Positions 25,930 through 39,013 of a DNA stretch of 64,000 nucleotides are shown piece after piece. Origin of the DNA: Defluviicoccus sp. bin129 (GTDB taxonomy: Bacteria; Pseudomonadota; Alphaproteobacteria; MPNO01). A program made the position numbers and the translations under genes. The stretch is taken from the NCBI GenBank assembly GCA_002239065.1, contig MPNO01000009.1, forward strand, positions 1-64,000. The letters run 5' to 3'. Numbering within the stretch: the first letter of the stretch is position 1; each line of letters starts with the position of its first letter. The notes beneath the pieces were generated by a model. It saw nothing but the letters and a program-made list of their open reading frames with translations, had not been told where the DNA came from and searched no databases.

Positions 25930-27255
25930 TCAGCATTCGCGGGCGATGGCGTGGAAGAACGTCCCCGTGACGTTGCCGCGCCGCCCGCCGCCGGGTCCGA
26001 GCGCGCGCCCCTCGCCGTCGGACAGGTCGAGGAATGCCTCGTCCGTCCCGTCGCGCACCGTCGCGTAGTGGAATTCGTGGCCGCGCACCGCCGTGCCGGC
26101 GGGACCCAGGACGCAGTCCCCGGCCGTCACCGCGCGGCGGTAGCCGAGATGCAGCCTGCGCTCGCGGAAGCTCGTGTTGTGCGCCATCAGCCCGGCCATG
26201 CGGTGGGCGTTGCCGTCCGCGTCCTCCAGCGTCTGCCCCAGCACCATGTAGCCGCCGCACTCGCCATGCACCGGCCGGGTCCGGGCGAATTCCCTGAGCC
26301 CGCCCAGGAATCTACCCGCCGCGGCGATCCGGCCGGCATGCAGCTCGGGATAGCCGCCGGGCAGCCAGCAGCAGTCGCAGCCCGGCGGCGGGGGCTCGTC
26401 GGCCAGCGGCGAGAAGCGGACGATCTCGGCGCCGCGCCGGCGCCATGCCGCCGCCATCTCGGGGTAGAAGAAGGAGAACGCCGCGTCGTCGGCGAGCGCG
26501 ATGTGCTGGCCCGGCGGGTCGAGCGGGATTGTGCAAAACCCTTCGTCGGCATCCGCGCCGGCCAGCGGCGCGCGGGCGAGCGCTTCCAGACGGTCGAGGT
26601 CGACGGTCCCGGCGATCCGGCAGGCGAGGGCGTCGACCTGCCGTGCCAGATCCTCCCGCTCGCGCGCCTGGACCAGCCCGAGATGGCGGTTCGGGAAGGC
26701 GAACTCCGGGCGCCTCGGCAGCCAGCCCAGACGCGCGATCCCGGCGGCGGCGAGCCCTTCCGAGGCGGTGCGCAGGTGGCGCTCGCTGGCCACCCCGTTG
26801 AGGATCGCGCCGGCGAGATCGAGACGTGGATCGAAAGCCGCGAACCCCGCCGCCACGGCCCCGGCCGATCGCCCCTGCCCGGCGATATCGACCACGAGCA
26901 CGACCGGGATGGAGAAGCGGATCGCAAGATCGGACGCTGCGCCCGACCGTCCGTCGGCTCCGGCGACGCCGTCGAACAGCCCCATCGCCGACTCGATCAC
27001 CAGCATGGCGTCCGGCCCGCCGGCGGATCGCAGGACCTCCGCCATGTGGCCGGGGGACATCGCCCAGCTGTCGATATTGGCGCAATCGGCGCCGCTGGCG
27101 GCGGCGTGGAAGGCGGGGTCGATGTAGTCGGGGCCGCATTTGAGCGCCCGCACCCGCCGTCCGCGCCGCCCGAGCGCCGCGATCAGCCCGACCGCCAGCG
27201 TGGTCTTGCCCGCCCCCGACCGGGGTGCCGCGACCATCAGCGCCCGCGCGGTCAA
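25930..27255 (-). CDS. cobB: Cobyrinate a,c-diamide synthase (hydrogenobyrinate a,c-diamide synthase)
   Basis: 441 residues. The N-terminal ATP-binding half begins MTARALMVAAPRSGAGKTT (P-loop) and includes KCGPDYIDP. The C-terminal glutamine amidotransferase half has the catalytic Cys in HGECGGYM, and WLPGGYPEL before it. It amidates the a and c side chains using glutamine and ATP. The family N-terminus fits a TTG start at 27255, which overlaps the cobA stop by four bases; ATG 27237 is the alternative. Much longer in-frame extension upstream is not coding. Confidence 0.88.
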   Translation of the reverse strand: MTARALMVAAPRSGAGKTTLAVGLIAALGRRGRRVRALKCGPDYIDPAFHAAASGADCANIDSWAMSPGHMAEVLRSAGGPDAMLVIESAMGLFDGVAGADGRSGAASDLAIRFSIPVVLVVDIAGQGRSAGAVAAGFAAFDPRLDLAGAILNGVASERHLRTASEGLAAAGIARLGWLPRRPEFAFPNRHLGLVQAREREDLARQVDALACRIAGTVDLDRLEALARAPLAGADADEGFCTIPLDPPGQHIALADDAAFSFFYPEMAAAWRRRGAEIVRFSPLADEPPPPGCDCCWLPGGYPELHAGRIAAAGRFLGGLREFARTRPVHGECGGYMVLGQTLEDADGNAHRMAGLMAHNTSFRERRLHLGYRRAVTAGDCVLGPAGTAVRGHEFHYATVRDGTDEAFLDLSDGEGRALGPGGGRRGNVTGTFFHAIAREC

Positions 27256-28061
27256 GCGAGCGCCCCCGCGAAGGCCGGGGCAAGGCTGAGCAGGCGCTGG
27301 CGCAGATTGACGATCTCGCCGACGACCACGACCGCCGGCGGTTCGATCGGATGGCGTTTCCGGTCGCGGGAAACCGTGCCCAGGGTGGAGACCAGGATGT
27401 CCTCGTCCGACCGGGTGGCAGAAGAGATCACCGCGAGCGGGGTCTCCGCCGCCATGCCGCCCGCGATCAGCGCCCCGGCGATCCGGTCGATCCGGCGCAG
27501 CGCCATGTAGAGCACCAGCGGCTGCCCGAGCCGGGCGAGCGCCGCCCAGTCGGTCTCCTCGGCCTCCGAGGCCGCGTGGCCGGTGGCCAGCACCACCGCG
27601 CGGTTCACGTCCCTGATCGTAGCCGGGATGGTCGCCACCGCCATCGCCGCCAGCCCCGCCGTGACCCCGGGCACGATCCTGAACGGAATTCCGGCCTCGG
27701 CGAGGTTCAGCATCTCCTCGCCGCCGCGGCCGAAGACCATCGGGTCGCCCCCCTTGAGGCGCAGCACGCGGCGGCCTTGTCGCGCGAGCGCGATCATGCG
27801 GGCCGAGACCGCGTCCCGGTCGATGGCGTGCTCGCCGGCCCGCTTGCCGGAATAGATCCGCTCGGCCCCGGGGCGCGCGAGGTCGAGGATGCGGCCGTCG
27901 ATCAGCGCATCGTGCAGCACCGCATCGGCCTGTTGCAGGGCGCGCAGCGCGTTGACCGTGAGGTAGCCCGGATCGCCCGGCCCGGCGCCGACCAGCCAGA
28001 CCGTGCCGGGCTCGAAGACCGGGCAGTTGTCCAGCATGGTTTCGAGCCGCTCGCCGATCAT
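27252..28061 (-). CDS. cobA: Uroporphyrinogen-III C-methyltransferase
   Basis: 269 residues, tetrapyrrole methylase fold. VGAGPGDPGYLT near the N-terminus and LRLKGGDPMVFGRGGEE are the SUMT signatures; VPGVTAGLAA follows. Methylates uroporphyrinogen III at C2 and C7 to give precorrin-2, the branch point to cobalamin and sirohaem. Its first base lies 53 bases from the ATG of divergently read cbiD, so the two promoters share a very short region. Confidence 0.92.
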   Translation of the reverse strand: MIGERLETMLDNCPVFEPGTVWLVGAGPGDPGYLTVNALRALQQADAVLHDALIDGRILDLARPGAERIYSGKRAGEHAIDRDAVSARMIALARQGRRVLRLKGGDPMVFGRGGEEMLNLAEAGIPFRIVPGVTAGLAAMAVATIPATIRDVNRAVVLATGHAASEAEETDWAALARLGQPLVLYMALRRIDRIAGALIAGGMAAETPLAVISSATRSDEDILVSTLGTVSRDRKRHPIEPPAVVVVGEIVNLRQRLLSLAPAFAGALA

Positions 28062-28114
28062 CGGTCCCCCCGCCCGGGGTGACAGCCCGGCGTCGATACC
28101 CTATCTCCAGCGCC

Positions 28115-29185
28115 ATGGTACGCGATTCCGGGCTGCGGCGCGGCTGGACCACCGGCGCCTGCGCCACGGCGGCCGCCAAGTCGGCCTTCGGCGCCCTCCT
28201 GACCGGGACGTTCGAGGACCCCGTCGCCATCGCCCTGCCGCGCGGCCAGAGCGCCGCCTTCGCGCTCGCCGGGCACAGCCTGGCGAACGATGCGGCCACC
28301 GCTTCGGTGGTGAAGGATGCCGGCGACGACCCGGACGTGACCCATGGCGCACTGGTCGAGGTAACTGTCCGCAAGTCCGAGGGCGGGCTCCGCTTCCGCG
28401 CCGGGCCCGGCGTCGGCATCGTGACCAAGCCCGGCCTGCCGGTCGAGCCCGGCGAGCCCGCGATCAACCCGGTGCCCCGCCGGATGATCGCCGGGGCCAT
28501 CGCCGAAATCGCGGCGGCCCATGGCGTTCCGGGTGACGTCGAGGTCGAAATCTCCATCCCCGGCGGCGAGGCGCTGGCGCAGAAGACGATGAACCCAAGG
28601 CTCGGGATCGTCGGCGGGCTCTCCATCCTCGGCACCACGGGGATCGTCGTCCCCTATTCCTGCGCCGCCTGGATCCACTCGATCTACAGCGGAATCGACG
28701 TGGCGCGGGCAACCGGGCTCGACCACGTCGCGGGCGCCACCGGCGCGACCTCCGAGGCGGCGGTCCAGCGCTATTACGGCCTCACCGAATCGGCGCTGAT
28801 CGACATGGGCGATTTCGTCGGCGGGATGCTCAAATATTTGCGCAGGCACCCGGTGCCGCGTGTCACCATCGCCGGCGGGGTGGCCAAGATGACCAAGCTC
28901 GCCCAGGGCCGGCTCGACCTGCATTCGCGCAAGGGCGCCGTCGACCTCGCCGCGCTCGCCGCCCTGGCGCGGGAAATGGGGGCGGGCGAGGCCGCGGCCG
29001 ATGCCATCGCAGAGGCCAACACCGCGGCGCTCGCCTTCCGCATCGCCGAAGGGGAGGGGCTCGCGCTCGGCGACTCGATCGCCCGCGCCGCCCGAAGCCG
29101 GGCCGCCGCCGTGGTCGCCGGGGCGGGCATCGAGATCGACGTGCTGCTGTTCGACCGCGACGCGAGGCTGGTGGGGAAGGGATAG
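28115..29185 (+). CDS. cbiD: Cobalt-precorrin-5B (C1)-methyltransferase CbiD
   Basis: 356 residues from ATG 28115; a GTG at 28079 would add 12 residues. The N-terminus LRRGWTTGACATAAAK is the CbiD hallmark, followed by GPGVGIVTKPGLP, PGGEALAQKTMNPRLGI and LGTTGIV. CbiD methylates C1 during ring contraction in the anaerobic route. The rest of this cluster is aerobic and no cobF is seen, so CbiD probably replaces CobF, as inferred for Pseudomonas aeruginosa. Converges on cobM with a two-base gap. Confidence 0.92.
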   Translation: MVRDSGLRRGWTTGACATAAAKSAFGALLTGTFEDPVAIALPRGQSAAFALAGHSLANDAATASVVKDAGDDPDVTHGALVEVTVRKSEGGLRFRAGPGVGIVTKPGLPVEPGEPAINPVPRRMIAGAIAEIAAAHGVPGDVEVEISIPGGEALAQKTMNPRLGIVGGLSILGTTGIVVPYSCAAWIHSIYSGIDVARATGLDHVAGATGATSEAAVQRYYGLTESALIDMGDFVGGMLKYLRRHPVPRVTIAGGVAKMTKLAQGRLDLHSRKGAVDLAALAALAREMGAGEAAADAIAEANTAALAFRIAEGEGLALGDSIARAARSRAAAVVAGAGIEIDVLLFDRDARLVGKG

Positions 29186-29187
29186 CC

Positions 29188-29952
29188 TCATCCCGCCGAC
29201 CCCTCGCGGAAGCGGCGGCGGTAGTCGGGGTCGTAGAGCGCGCTTTCGCGGAAATCCTTGGCCGCGAGAACCCGGCCGACCAGGATCGTCGCCGTGCGTT
29301 CCATCGGCGATGCGGCGGCCAGCGCCTCGATGGTGGCGAGCGTCCCCTCGATCACCCGTTCCTCCGGCCAGCTCGCGCGGCAGACGATGGCGACCGGGCA
29401 GTCCGCGCCGTAATGGGGCGCAAGCTCCGCCACCACGCGGTCCAGCGCCTGGATCGACAGATGGATCGCGAGCGTCGCGCCCGACGCCGCGAAATTCGCC
29501 AGCGCCTCGCGCTCCGGCATTTTCGAGGCGCGGCCGGGCGTCCGGGTCAGCACCAGGGACTGCGCCACCCCGGGCAAGGTGAGCTCGCGGCCGAGCGCCG
29601 CCGCCGAGGCGGCGAAGGCGGGAACCCCAGGCGTCATGGTGTAGGGAATGCCGAGCCGGTCGAGCCGGCGGAACTGCTCGCCCGCCGCGCTCCACACCGA
29701 GAGGTCGCCGGAATGCAGCCGGGCCACGTCCTGTCCGGCGTCGTGCGCGGCGCGGATGCGCGCGACGATCTCATCCAGGCTCATCGGCGCGGTGTCGACG
29801 ATCTCGGCATCCGCCGGGCAGTGAGCGAGGATGCCGGGATGGACCAGCGAGCCCGCATGGAGGCAGACCGGGCAGCGCGCCAGCAGGTCGCGGCCGCGCA
29901 GCGTGATCAGATCCGGCGCGCCCGGCCCGGCGCCGATGAAATGGACCGTCAT
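29188..29952 (-). CDS. cobM: Precorrin-4 C11-methyltransferase
   Basis: 254 residues, tetrapyrrole methylase fold: [16 protein letters not shown], then [10 protein letters not shown] and [16 protein letters not shown], matching CobM/CbiF. Adds the C11 methyl to precorrin-4 to give precorrin-5. Its start overlaps the cobE stop by four bases, as part of the minus-strand run cobL-cobE-cobM. Confidence 0.92.
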   Translation of the reverse strand: MTVHFIGAGPGAPDLITLRGRDLLARCPVCLHAGSLVHPGILAHCPADAEIVDTAPMSLDEIVARIRAAHDAGQDVARLHSGDLSVWSAAGEQFRRLDRLGIPYTMTPGVPAFAASAAALGRELTLPGVAQSLVLTRTPGRASKMPEREALANFAASGATLAIHLSIQALDRVVAELAPHYGADCPVAIVCRASWPEERVIEGTLATIEALAAASPMERTATILVGRVLAAKDFRESALYDPDYRRRFREGSAG

Positions 29953-30332
29953 GCGCCGTCCCCCCGGGCCACCGCGCAGGTCACGCCGTCCCGTGCGATC
30001 CGTGCCTGCACCAGCACCGGGTTGCGCCCGCAGGCCGCGAGCGCGGCGGCCTCCGCCACCGCCCCGAGCCCGGTCGCGCGTTCCGCGGCCGCCGAGCTTG
30101 TGGCGCAGAGCGCCTGGACCGCGTCGAGGCGGGACCGCTCGACGAGGCGCAACGGCAGGCCGAGATTCGCAGCCGCCGCGGCGATCCCCGCCTCGCGCGC
30201 CTTGAAGTCCGGCGCGGCCAGCGCGTCGACGCGCGAAGAGGGGAGCCCCGCCCGCGCCAGCGCCTCGCCGATGGCGGCGGCGATGCGCTCCGCCGGCGAG
30301 CCGCGGCGGCAGCCGATGCCGACCGCGATCAT
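29949..30332 (-). CDS. cobE: CobE / CbiG C-terminal-like protein
   Basis: 127 residues. Starts [16 protein letters not shown] and contains [14 protein letters not shown], the pattern of CobE and of the CbiG C-terminal domain. CobE is found in aerobic cobalamin clusters; its exact role, perhaps binding or protecting an intermediate, is not settled. Overlaps cobL upstream and cobM downstream by four bases each, so it is translationally coupled to both. Confidence 0.85.
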   Translation of the reverse strand: MIAVGIGCRRGSPAERIAAAIGEALARAGLPSSRVDALAAPDFKAREAGIAAAAANLGLPLRLVERSRLDAVQALCATSSAAAERATGLGAVAEAAALAACGRNPVLVQARIARDGVTCAVARGDGA

Positions 30333-31579
30333 GGCTTCGTCGCCCGCAGCTGGGTCACCGTCATCGCCGGGCGGAACCCCTGCATGGTGCCGATCCGGTC
30401 GAGACGCTCGACCGAGAGCCGGGTCAGCGTGCCGCCGGTCTCGCGCGCGAAGCCGCCGAGCGCGAGCTCTGCCTCCAGCGTCACGCCGTTGGCCACCAGC
30501 CGCCCGCCCAGCGGCAGCGCCCGCCATGCCGCCTCCAGCACGCTCCCGGCGATCCCGCCGCCGACGAACGCCGCATCCGGCGGCGGCAGGCCGGCGAGCG
30601 CCGCCGGCGCCTCGCCCGCGACGATTTCGAGACGCGGCACGCCGAGGGCGGCGGCGTTCTGCCGCGCCCGCATTGCCCGGTCTTCGCGCCGCTCGATGGC
30701 CACGGCCCGGTTGGCCTTGTGGGCGAGCAGCCACTCGATGGCGACCGAGCCCGAGCCGGCGCCGATATCCCACAACCGTTCGCCCGCGCGCGGCGCGAGG
30801 CTGGAGAGCGTCACCGCCCGGATCTCGCGCTTGGTCAGCATGCCGTCGGTCTCGAACAGCGCGTCCGGCAGCCCGGTGCCGAGCGGCACCACGCGCGCCC
30901 CCGTCCCCGCCGCGACGGCGATCGCCAGCGTGTTGAGCCGCGTGACATCGGCGATGTCGAAATCCGCGGCCCGGCATTCGCGCACCCGTTCCGCCGGCCC
31001 GCCGAGCGATTCTAGGATCGTCACGCGGCTTTCGCCGAATCCGTTCGCGCAGAGCAGCCGGGCGACCGCGCGCGGCGTCGTCTCGTCGGCGGACAGCACC
31101 AGCAGCCGGCGGGCCGGCTGGAAATGGGGGACCAGCGTCTCCACCGGATGGCCGCAGAGCGAGACCGACGCCACATCCTGCACCGCCCAGCCCAGCCTGC
31201 CCGCGGCGAGCGCGAAGGCCGAGGGGGCGGGGTGGACCGCCATCTCGACCGCCGGGATCGCCTCGGCCAGCACCGAGCCGATGCCGTGGTGGAACGGATC
31301 GCCCGAGGCGAGCACGGCGACCGGCGTGCCGCGCAGCGCTTCGATGCGCGGGATCGCATCGCGGATCGGGCGCGGCCAGGGGACGGCTTCGCCCCCGATT
31401 ACCCCGTCGAGCAAACGCAGATGGCGGCGCCCGCCGAACACCGTCCCGGCCTCGGCGACCGCCCGCAAGGCCGCCCGGGACAATCCCTCGACGCCGTCCT
31501 CGCCCACCCCGATAATCGACAGCCAGCGCCCGCCGGCGGCGGCGATATCGAGCGATTCGGGAGAGCCCGGGGCTGTCAC
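30329..31579 (-). CDS. cobL: Precorrin-6Y C5,15-methyltransferase (decarboxylating)
   Basis: 416 residues from GTG 31579, just before the conserved SIIGVGEDG. The N-terminal half is the CbiE-like methylase ([19 protein letters not shown]). The C-terminal half is CbiT-like with a Rossmann SAM site ([17 protein letters not shown]). Fused CbiE-CbiT is normal for CobL. Methylates C5 and C15 and removes the C12 acetate carboxyl. Its start codon overlaps the 5' end of cobK on the other strand. Confidence 0.92.
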   Translation of the reverse strand: MTAPGSPESLDIAAAGGRWLSIIGVGEDGVEGLSRAALRAVAEAGTVFGGRRHLRLLDGVIGGEAVPWPRPIRDAIPRIEALRGTPVAVLASGDPFHHGIGSVLAEAIPAVEMAVHPAPSAFALAAGRLGWAVQDVASVSLCGHPVETLVPHFQPARRLLVLSADETTPRAVARLLCANGFGESRVTILESLGGPAERVRECRAADFDIADVTRLNTLAIAVAAGTGARVVPLGTGLPDALFETDGMLTKREIRAVTLSSLAPRAGERLWDIGAGSGSVAIEWLLAHKANRAVAIERREDRAMRARQNAAALGVPRLEIVAGEAPAALAGLPPPDAAFVGGGIAGSVLEAAWRALPLGGRLVANGVTLEAELALGGFARETGGTLTRLSVERLDRIGTMQGFRPAMTVTQLRATKP

Positions 31580-32340
31580 GGCTAAGAATCCTTCTGCTCG
31601 GCGGGACCGCCGAGGCCGGCGCGCTTGCCCGGCGGATCGCGGGCGACGACCGGTTCGCCGGGACCCTGTCGCTCGCCGGTGCGACGCGCACCCCCGCGGC
31701 ATCGCCGCTGGCGACCCGGATCGGCGGGTTCGGCGGGGCGGACGGGCTCGCGGATTACCTGCGCGCCGACCGCATCGACGCGCTGCTCGACGCCACCCAC
31801 CCCTTCGCCACCGTCATTTCCGCCAACGCCGCATCCGCCGCGTCCGCCGCCGGGGTGCCCTGTCTCGCCATCCTGCGCCCGCCCTGGCGGGAGGCGGCGG
31901 GCGATCGCTGGATCCGCGTGCCGGACATGCGGGCGGCGGCGCGGGCGCTGGGGGCGGCGCCGCGCCGCGTGTTCCTCACCATCGGCCGCAAGGACCTCGC
32001 GCCGTTCCGCGCGACCCCGCATTGTTACGTGGTTCGCAGCGTCGATCCGCCGCCGCCCGGGGACCTGCCGGGCGGGGCTGCGGTGATCGCCGCGCGCGGC
32101 CCCTTCGAAGTCGAGGACGAGGCGCGCCTGCTGGAAGAGCACCGGATCGATGCGCTGGTCACCAAGAACTCCGGCGGGACGGCGACCGCGGCCAAGCTCG
32201 CCGCCGCGCGCGGGCGCGGGATTCCGGTCGTCATGGTGGACCGCCCGGCCGCGCCGGGGCCGGCGGTGCAAACGGTCGACGAGGCCTGGGACTGGCTCAC
32301 GCAGCGTCATGCCGGGACCGCCGCCTTGCGCGGCGTGTAG
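31573..32340 (+). CDS. cobK: Precorrin-6A reductase
   Basis: About 255 residues. LRILLLGGTAEAGALAR is the typical CobK N-terminus; LDATHPFA, FLTIGRKDL and TKNSGGTATAAKL follow. Reduces precorrin-6A to 6B with NADPH. No ATG, GTG or TTG exists in frame between the stop at 31513-31515 and the conserved region. A CTG at 31573 gives [11 protein letters not shown] and is the best start. The 5' end overlaps the start codon of cobL on the other strand, and the 3' end overlaps cobJ by 34 bases. Confidence 0.88.
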   Translation: MSRLRILLLGGTAEAGALARRIAGDDRFAGTLSLAGATRTPAASPLATRIGGFGGADGLADYLRADRIDALLDATHPFATVISANAASAASAAGVPCLAILRPPWREAAGDRWIRVPDMRAAARALGAAPRRVFLTIGRKDLAPFRATPHCYVVRSVDPPPPGDLPGGAAVIAARGPFEVEDEARLLEEHRIDALVTKNSGGTATAAKLAAARGRGIPVVMVDRPAAPGPAVQTVDEAWDWLTQRHAGTAALRGV

Positions 32341-33062
32341 ACCCAGGCGCCGCCGCCGGCGCAGGCAACAGTGCGCGTCGCGCTCGATCCCACGATGACC
32401 AGTGTGCGCATGTCGGCCATCTCCGCCCGGGCTTCGGCGAGCGGCGTGACGACGATCGCCTCGTCCGGCCGGCTGACCGCGGTCGCGAACACCACCGGCG
32501 TGTCCGCCGCGCGGAGTGTGCGCAGCAGCGCCAGCGCCTCGCCCAGCTGCCAGGGCCGCGCCCGCGAGGCCGGGTTGTACAGCGCGATCACGAAATCGGC
32601 CTCCGCCGCCGCGCGCAGTCGCCTGAGCACGGTCTCCCAGGGCTTGAGGTTGTCGGACAGCGAGATGGCGCAGAAATCGTGGCCCAGCGGCGCGCCCACC
32701 CGCGCGGCGGCGGCGGTCATCGCGGTCACGCCGGGGACCACCGCGATCTCGACATCCGCGCCGCCCGCCTCTTCCAGCGCCTCGAACAGGGTCGCCGCCA
32801 TCGCGAACACCCCGGCATCGCCCGAGGAGACCAGGGCGACGGTCTCGCCCCCGGCGGCGAGGCTCAGCGCATGCCGCGCGCGGTCCAGCTCCTCGCAATT
32901 GTCCGAGGGGTGGATGGTCTGGTCCGGCCGCGCCGCCACCCGGGCGAGATAGGGGCCGTAGCCCACCAGGTGGCGGGAGGCAGCCAGCGCGTCCGCCGCC
33001 GCCGGCGTCAGATGGCGCGCATCGCCCGGCCCCAGCCCGACCACGTGGATGCGCCCGCTCAC
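32307..33062 (-). CDS. cobJ: Precorrin-3B C17-methyltransferase
   Basis: 251 residues from GTG 33062. HVVGLGPGDARHLT, then GYGPYL, VSSGDAGVFAMA and VVPGVTAMTAAAARVGAPLGHDF are the CobJ/CbiH markers; ALYNPASRAR comes later. Methylates C17 and contracts the ring of precorrin-3B to form precorrin-4. Its start overlaps the cobI stop (GTGA), and its 3' end overlaps cobK on the opposite strand. Last gene of the run from DUF1636 to cobJ. Confidence 0.92.
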   Translation of the reverse strand: MSGRIHVVGLGPGDARHLTPAAADALAASRHLVGYGPYLARVAARPDQTIHPSDNCEELDRARHALSLAAGGETVALVSSGDAGVFAMAATLFEALEEAGGADVEIAVVPGVTAMTAAAARVGAPLGHDFCAISLSDNLKPWETVLRRLRAAAEADFVIALYNPASRARPWQLGEALALLRTLRAADTPVVFATAVSRPDEAIVVTPLAEARAEMADMRTLVIVGSSATRTVACAGGGAWVYTPRKAAVPA

Positions 33063-33790
33063 GTTCCCGCCCGCGCGGTCGGCACCAGCACCAGCGAGAA
33101 ATAGGCGGCGACGCCCGCCGGCGCGTCGGCCAGCGCGACGATTCGCTCCCCCGGCATGGTGCCGCGCTCGACCAGGATCGCGCGCCCCAGCAGCCCCGCC
33201 CTCTCCAGCGCCCGGCGGATTTTCGGCAGGTTCCGACCGGCCTTCATCACCACCGCGGCGTCGGCCGCAAGCAGGCGCTCGGTCAGCGCGTCTTCCTCCG
33301 CCGTGCCGGCCAGCACCGCGAGGCTGTCGTCCGCGCGTGTCATCGGCGCGCCGACCCGGCCCCAGCAGCCCGCCATCGCGGTCACGCCGGGCACGATCTC
33401 GACCCTGTAGCGCGCCGCCAGCCGGTCGTTCACATACATGAACGAGCCGTAGAACAGCGGGTCGCCCTCGCACAGAAGCGCGACGTCGCGCCCGCCGTCC
33501 AGGATGACGGCGATGTCCGCCGCGGCCTTGTCGTAGAACGCCGCCATCGCCTCGCGGTAGGCGGCCGATCGGCGTGGAATCTCGGTGGTGTAGGGGAAGG
33601 CGAACCGGAGTTCCTCAGCCTCCTTGCCGATATGGCCGTCCGCGATGCGCCGCGCCTGGCCTTCCCCGCCCGACCTGGCGAAATGGGCGACCACCGGCGC
33701 GTCCCGCAACAGCCGCGCCGCCTTGAGCGTCAGCAGCTCCGGATCGCCGGGGCCGACGCCGATGCCGTACAGCGTGCCCTGGCCGGTCAT
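33059..33790 (-). CDS. cobI: Precorrin-2 C20-methyltransferase
   Basis: 243 residues. [22 protein letters not shown] at the start, then [14 protein letters not shown] and [18 protein letters not shown]: CobI/CbiL signature. Converts precorrin-2 to precorrin-3A. Coupled by four-base overlaps to cobH upstream and cobJ downstream. Confidence 0.93.
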   Translation of the reverse strand: MTGQGTLYGIGVGPGDPELLTLKAARLLRDAPVVAHFARSGGEGQARRIADGHIGKEAEELRFAFPYTTEIPRRSAAYREAMAAFYDKAAADIAVILDGGRDVALLCEGDPLFYGSFMYVNDRLAARYRVEIVPGVTAMAGCWGRVGAPMTRADDSLAVLAGTAEEDALTERLLAADAAVVMKAGRNLPKIRRALERAGLLGRAILVERGTMPGERIVALADAPAGVAAYFSLVLVPTARAGT

Positions 33791-34419
33791 TCGCGGTCGC
33801 TCGCCAGCGCGTTGACCGCGGCGGTGGCGATCGCGCTGCCGCCGCGCCTGCCGCGCACCACGAGATGCGGCGGGCAGGACCGAGCCGCGAGCGCCGCCTT
33901 CGATTCCGCCGCGCCGACGAACCCTACGGGCACGCCGATCACCGCGGCCGGCGGGGGCGCGCCGTCGTCCAGCATCTCCATCAGCCGGAACAAGGCGGTC
34001 GGCGCGTTTCCCACCGCGACCAGCGCGCCGTCGAGCCGGTCGCGCCACAGCTCGAGCGCCGCCGCCGAGCGCGTGGTGCCGAGGCGGCGGGCGAGCTCCG
34101 GCACCGCGTCGTCGCCGAGCGTGCAGATCACCGCGTTCCCCGCCGGCAGGCGGGACCGGGTGATCCCGCTTGCCACCATCTTCGCGTCGCACAGCACCGG
34201 CGCCCCGGCGCGGAGCGCGGCGCGCGCGGCCTCGGCGAAACCCGGCGAGAAGCCGATATCGGCCGCGAGGTCGGTCATGCCGCAGGCGTGGATCATGCGC
34301 ACCGCCACCCGCGCCTCGAGGTCCGGGAAGCCGGAGAGATCGGCCTCCGAACGGATGGTGGCGAAGGATTGCCGGTAGATCGCCGCGCCGTCGCGCAGGT
34401 AGTCGTGCCGCGCGCTCAT
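33787..34419 (-). CDS. cobH: Precorrin-8X methylmutase
   Basis: 210 residues. The conserved [11 protein letters not shown] segment holds the catalytic His (His44), and KMVASGI follows further on. Moves the C11 methyl to C12, giving hydrogenobyrinate in the aerobic pathway. Length is typical. Four-base overlaps with cobG and cobI. Confidence 0.93.
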   Translation of the reverse strand: MSARHDYLRDGAAIYRQSFATIRSEADLSGFPDLEARVAVRMIHACGMTDLAADIGFSPGFAEAARAALRAGAPVLCDAKMVASGITRSRLPAGNAVICTLGDDAVPELARRLGTTRSAAALELWRDRLDGALVAVGNAPTALFRLMEMLDDGAPPPAAVIGVPVGFVGAAESKAALAARSCPPHLVVRGRRGGSAIATAAVNALASDRE

Positions 34420-35650
34420 GGCCGCGGCCCGCACAGGGCGGCGGCGCGCGCCAGGGTCAGCCCGCCTCGCGCCGGCGCATCCCCCGCCCGGCCGCTGTGG
34501 ACCAGATCGTATCCCGCCTCCGTGGCAACCAGCGTCAGCGGAGAGGGGCCGGGATGGGCGCAGCCCTTGGCGCAGCCGGAGACGTGCAGCAACCCGGCCG
34601 GGACGGCATCCATCGCAACCAGGCGGGCGGCATCGGCGCGCGTGTCGGCACGCGCCGAGGCACAGCGCGGCCGCCCCGCGCAGGCGACGATGCGCTGCCT
34701 GGGATCGTCCGGTTCGACCGCGAAGCCCGCGCCCCCGGCCGCATCGCGCAGCGCTTCGGCATGTACCCGCGCGACCCCGCACAGCACCGCCGCCTTCCAG
34801 GGGGCGATTCGGATCCTGCCGTCGGCGAAGCGCCGCGCGATGCCGGCAAGCGCGGCAAGCGCCGCCGCATCGAGGACGCCGAACGGCGCGCCTGCCTGGA
34901 AGAACCCGCCTCCGGCGAGCGGCGTGTATCCCGCCGGCGGGCGGGTCGGTGCGGTCCCGCGCTGCGGTCCCGGCTCGCCGCGCAACCCGGCGGCGTCGAA
35001 CACCGCGCCCGAGCCGCGCTCGGCCACCATCGCCCGCATGCGCGGCGCCGGCATGTCCTGTTCCCCCATCCAGGACCGGAACGCCGCGAGCAGCCGGCGT
35101 ACCGCGTCTTCGGCCGCCTCCAGCGGCAGGCACAGCGCGCGGTCGCCGCCGTCCAGCGCGATGGCGATCCCGGCCCCGGCCCGCCGGACCATGATGTCGG
35201 CCGTCCAGCCCGCGAGCGGCAGGGCCGTCCCGGCGTCGACCATGAGACCGAACTTGTGGGGCAGGCCGTGCAGCGCGGGATCGCCTTCGAGCGCCGCGCT
35301 CAGGCGATGCGCGAGACGGTGCGAATCGAACGGCGCCGCTGGATCGTCCGGCCCCAGCGGGTCGGCGAGGACGTTGCGCACCGCTTCCGCGCGGGGCTCT
35401 GCGGCGGCGAGCCCGATCCGCGCCATCTCTCCGGCAAAACCATCGACACCCGGCCCCGCGAACCCGCGCAGCTGGAGATGGCCCCGATTGGTGAGCTCGA
35501 CGAGGCCGTTGCCGTACCGTCGCGCCCCCGCGGCCACGCGCTCCGCCTGCCCGGCGGTCAGCGTCGCCGCCCGCGGCTTGACCCGCAGAAGCAGCCCGTC
35601 GCCCGACGCCATCGGCGCGAGCAGCGACGGGCAGTCCCCCCTCGGCGCGC

Positions 35651-35654
<4 letters not shown>
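34416..35654 (-). CDS. cobG: Precorrin-3B synthase CobG
   Basis: 412 residues, sulfite/nitrite-reductase-like with two ferredoxin-like half domains. [11 protein letters not shown] is the typical sirohaem-family motif, and the [4Fe-4S] ligands appear as CAGRPRC and GCAKGC near the C-terminus. Uses O2 to hydroxylate C20 and make the lactone of precorrin-3B, so it marks the aerobic route. ATG 35654 overlaps the cobN stop by four bases. Confidence 0.9.
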
Positions 35655-39010
<3,356 letters not shown>

Positions 39011-39013
39011 GGC

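Noticed and set aside
29949..31691. A single 580-residue minus-strand protein over cobE and cobL
   Set aside because: Only its last 127 residues are cobE; the earlier part is an out-of-frame shadow of cobL, which carries the CbiE and CbiT motifs.
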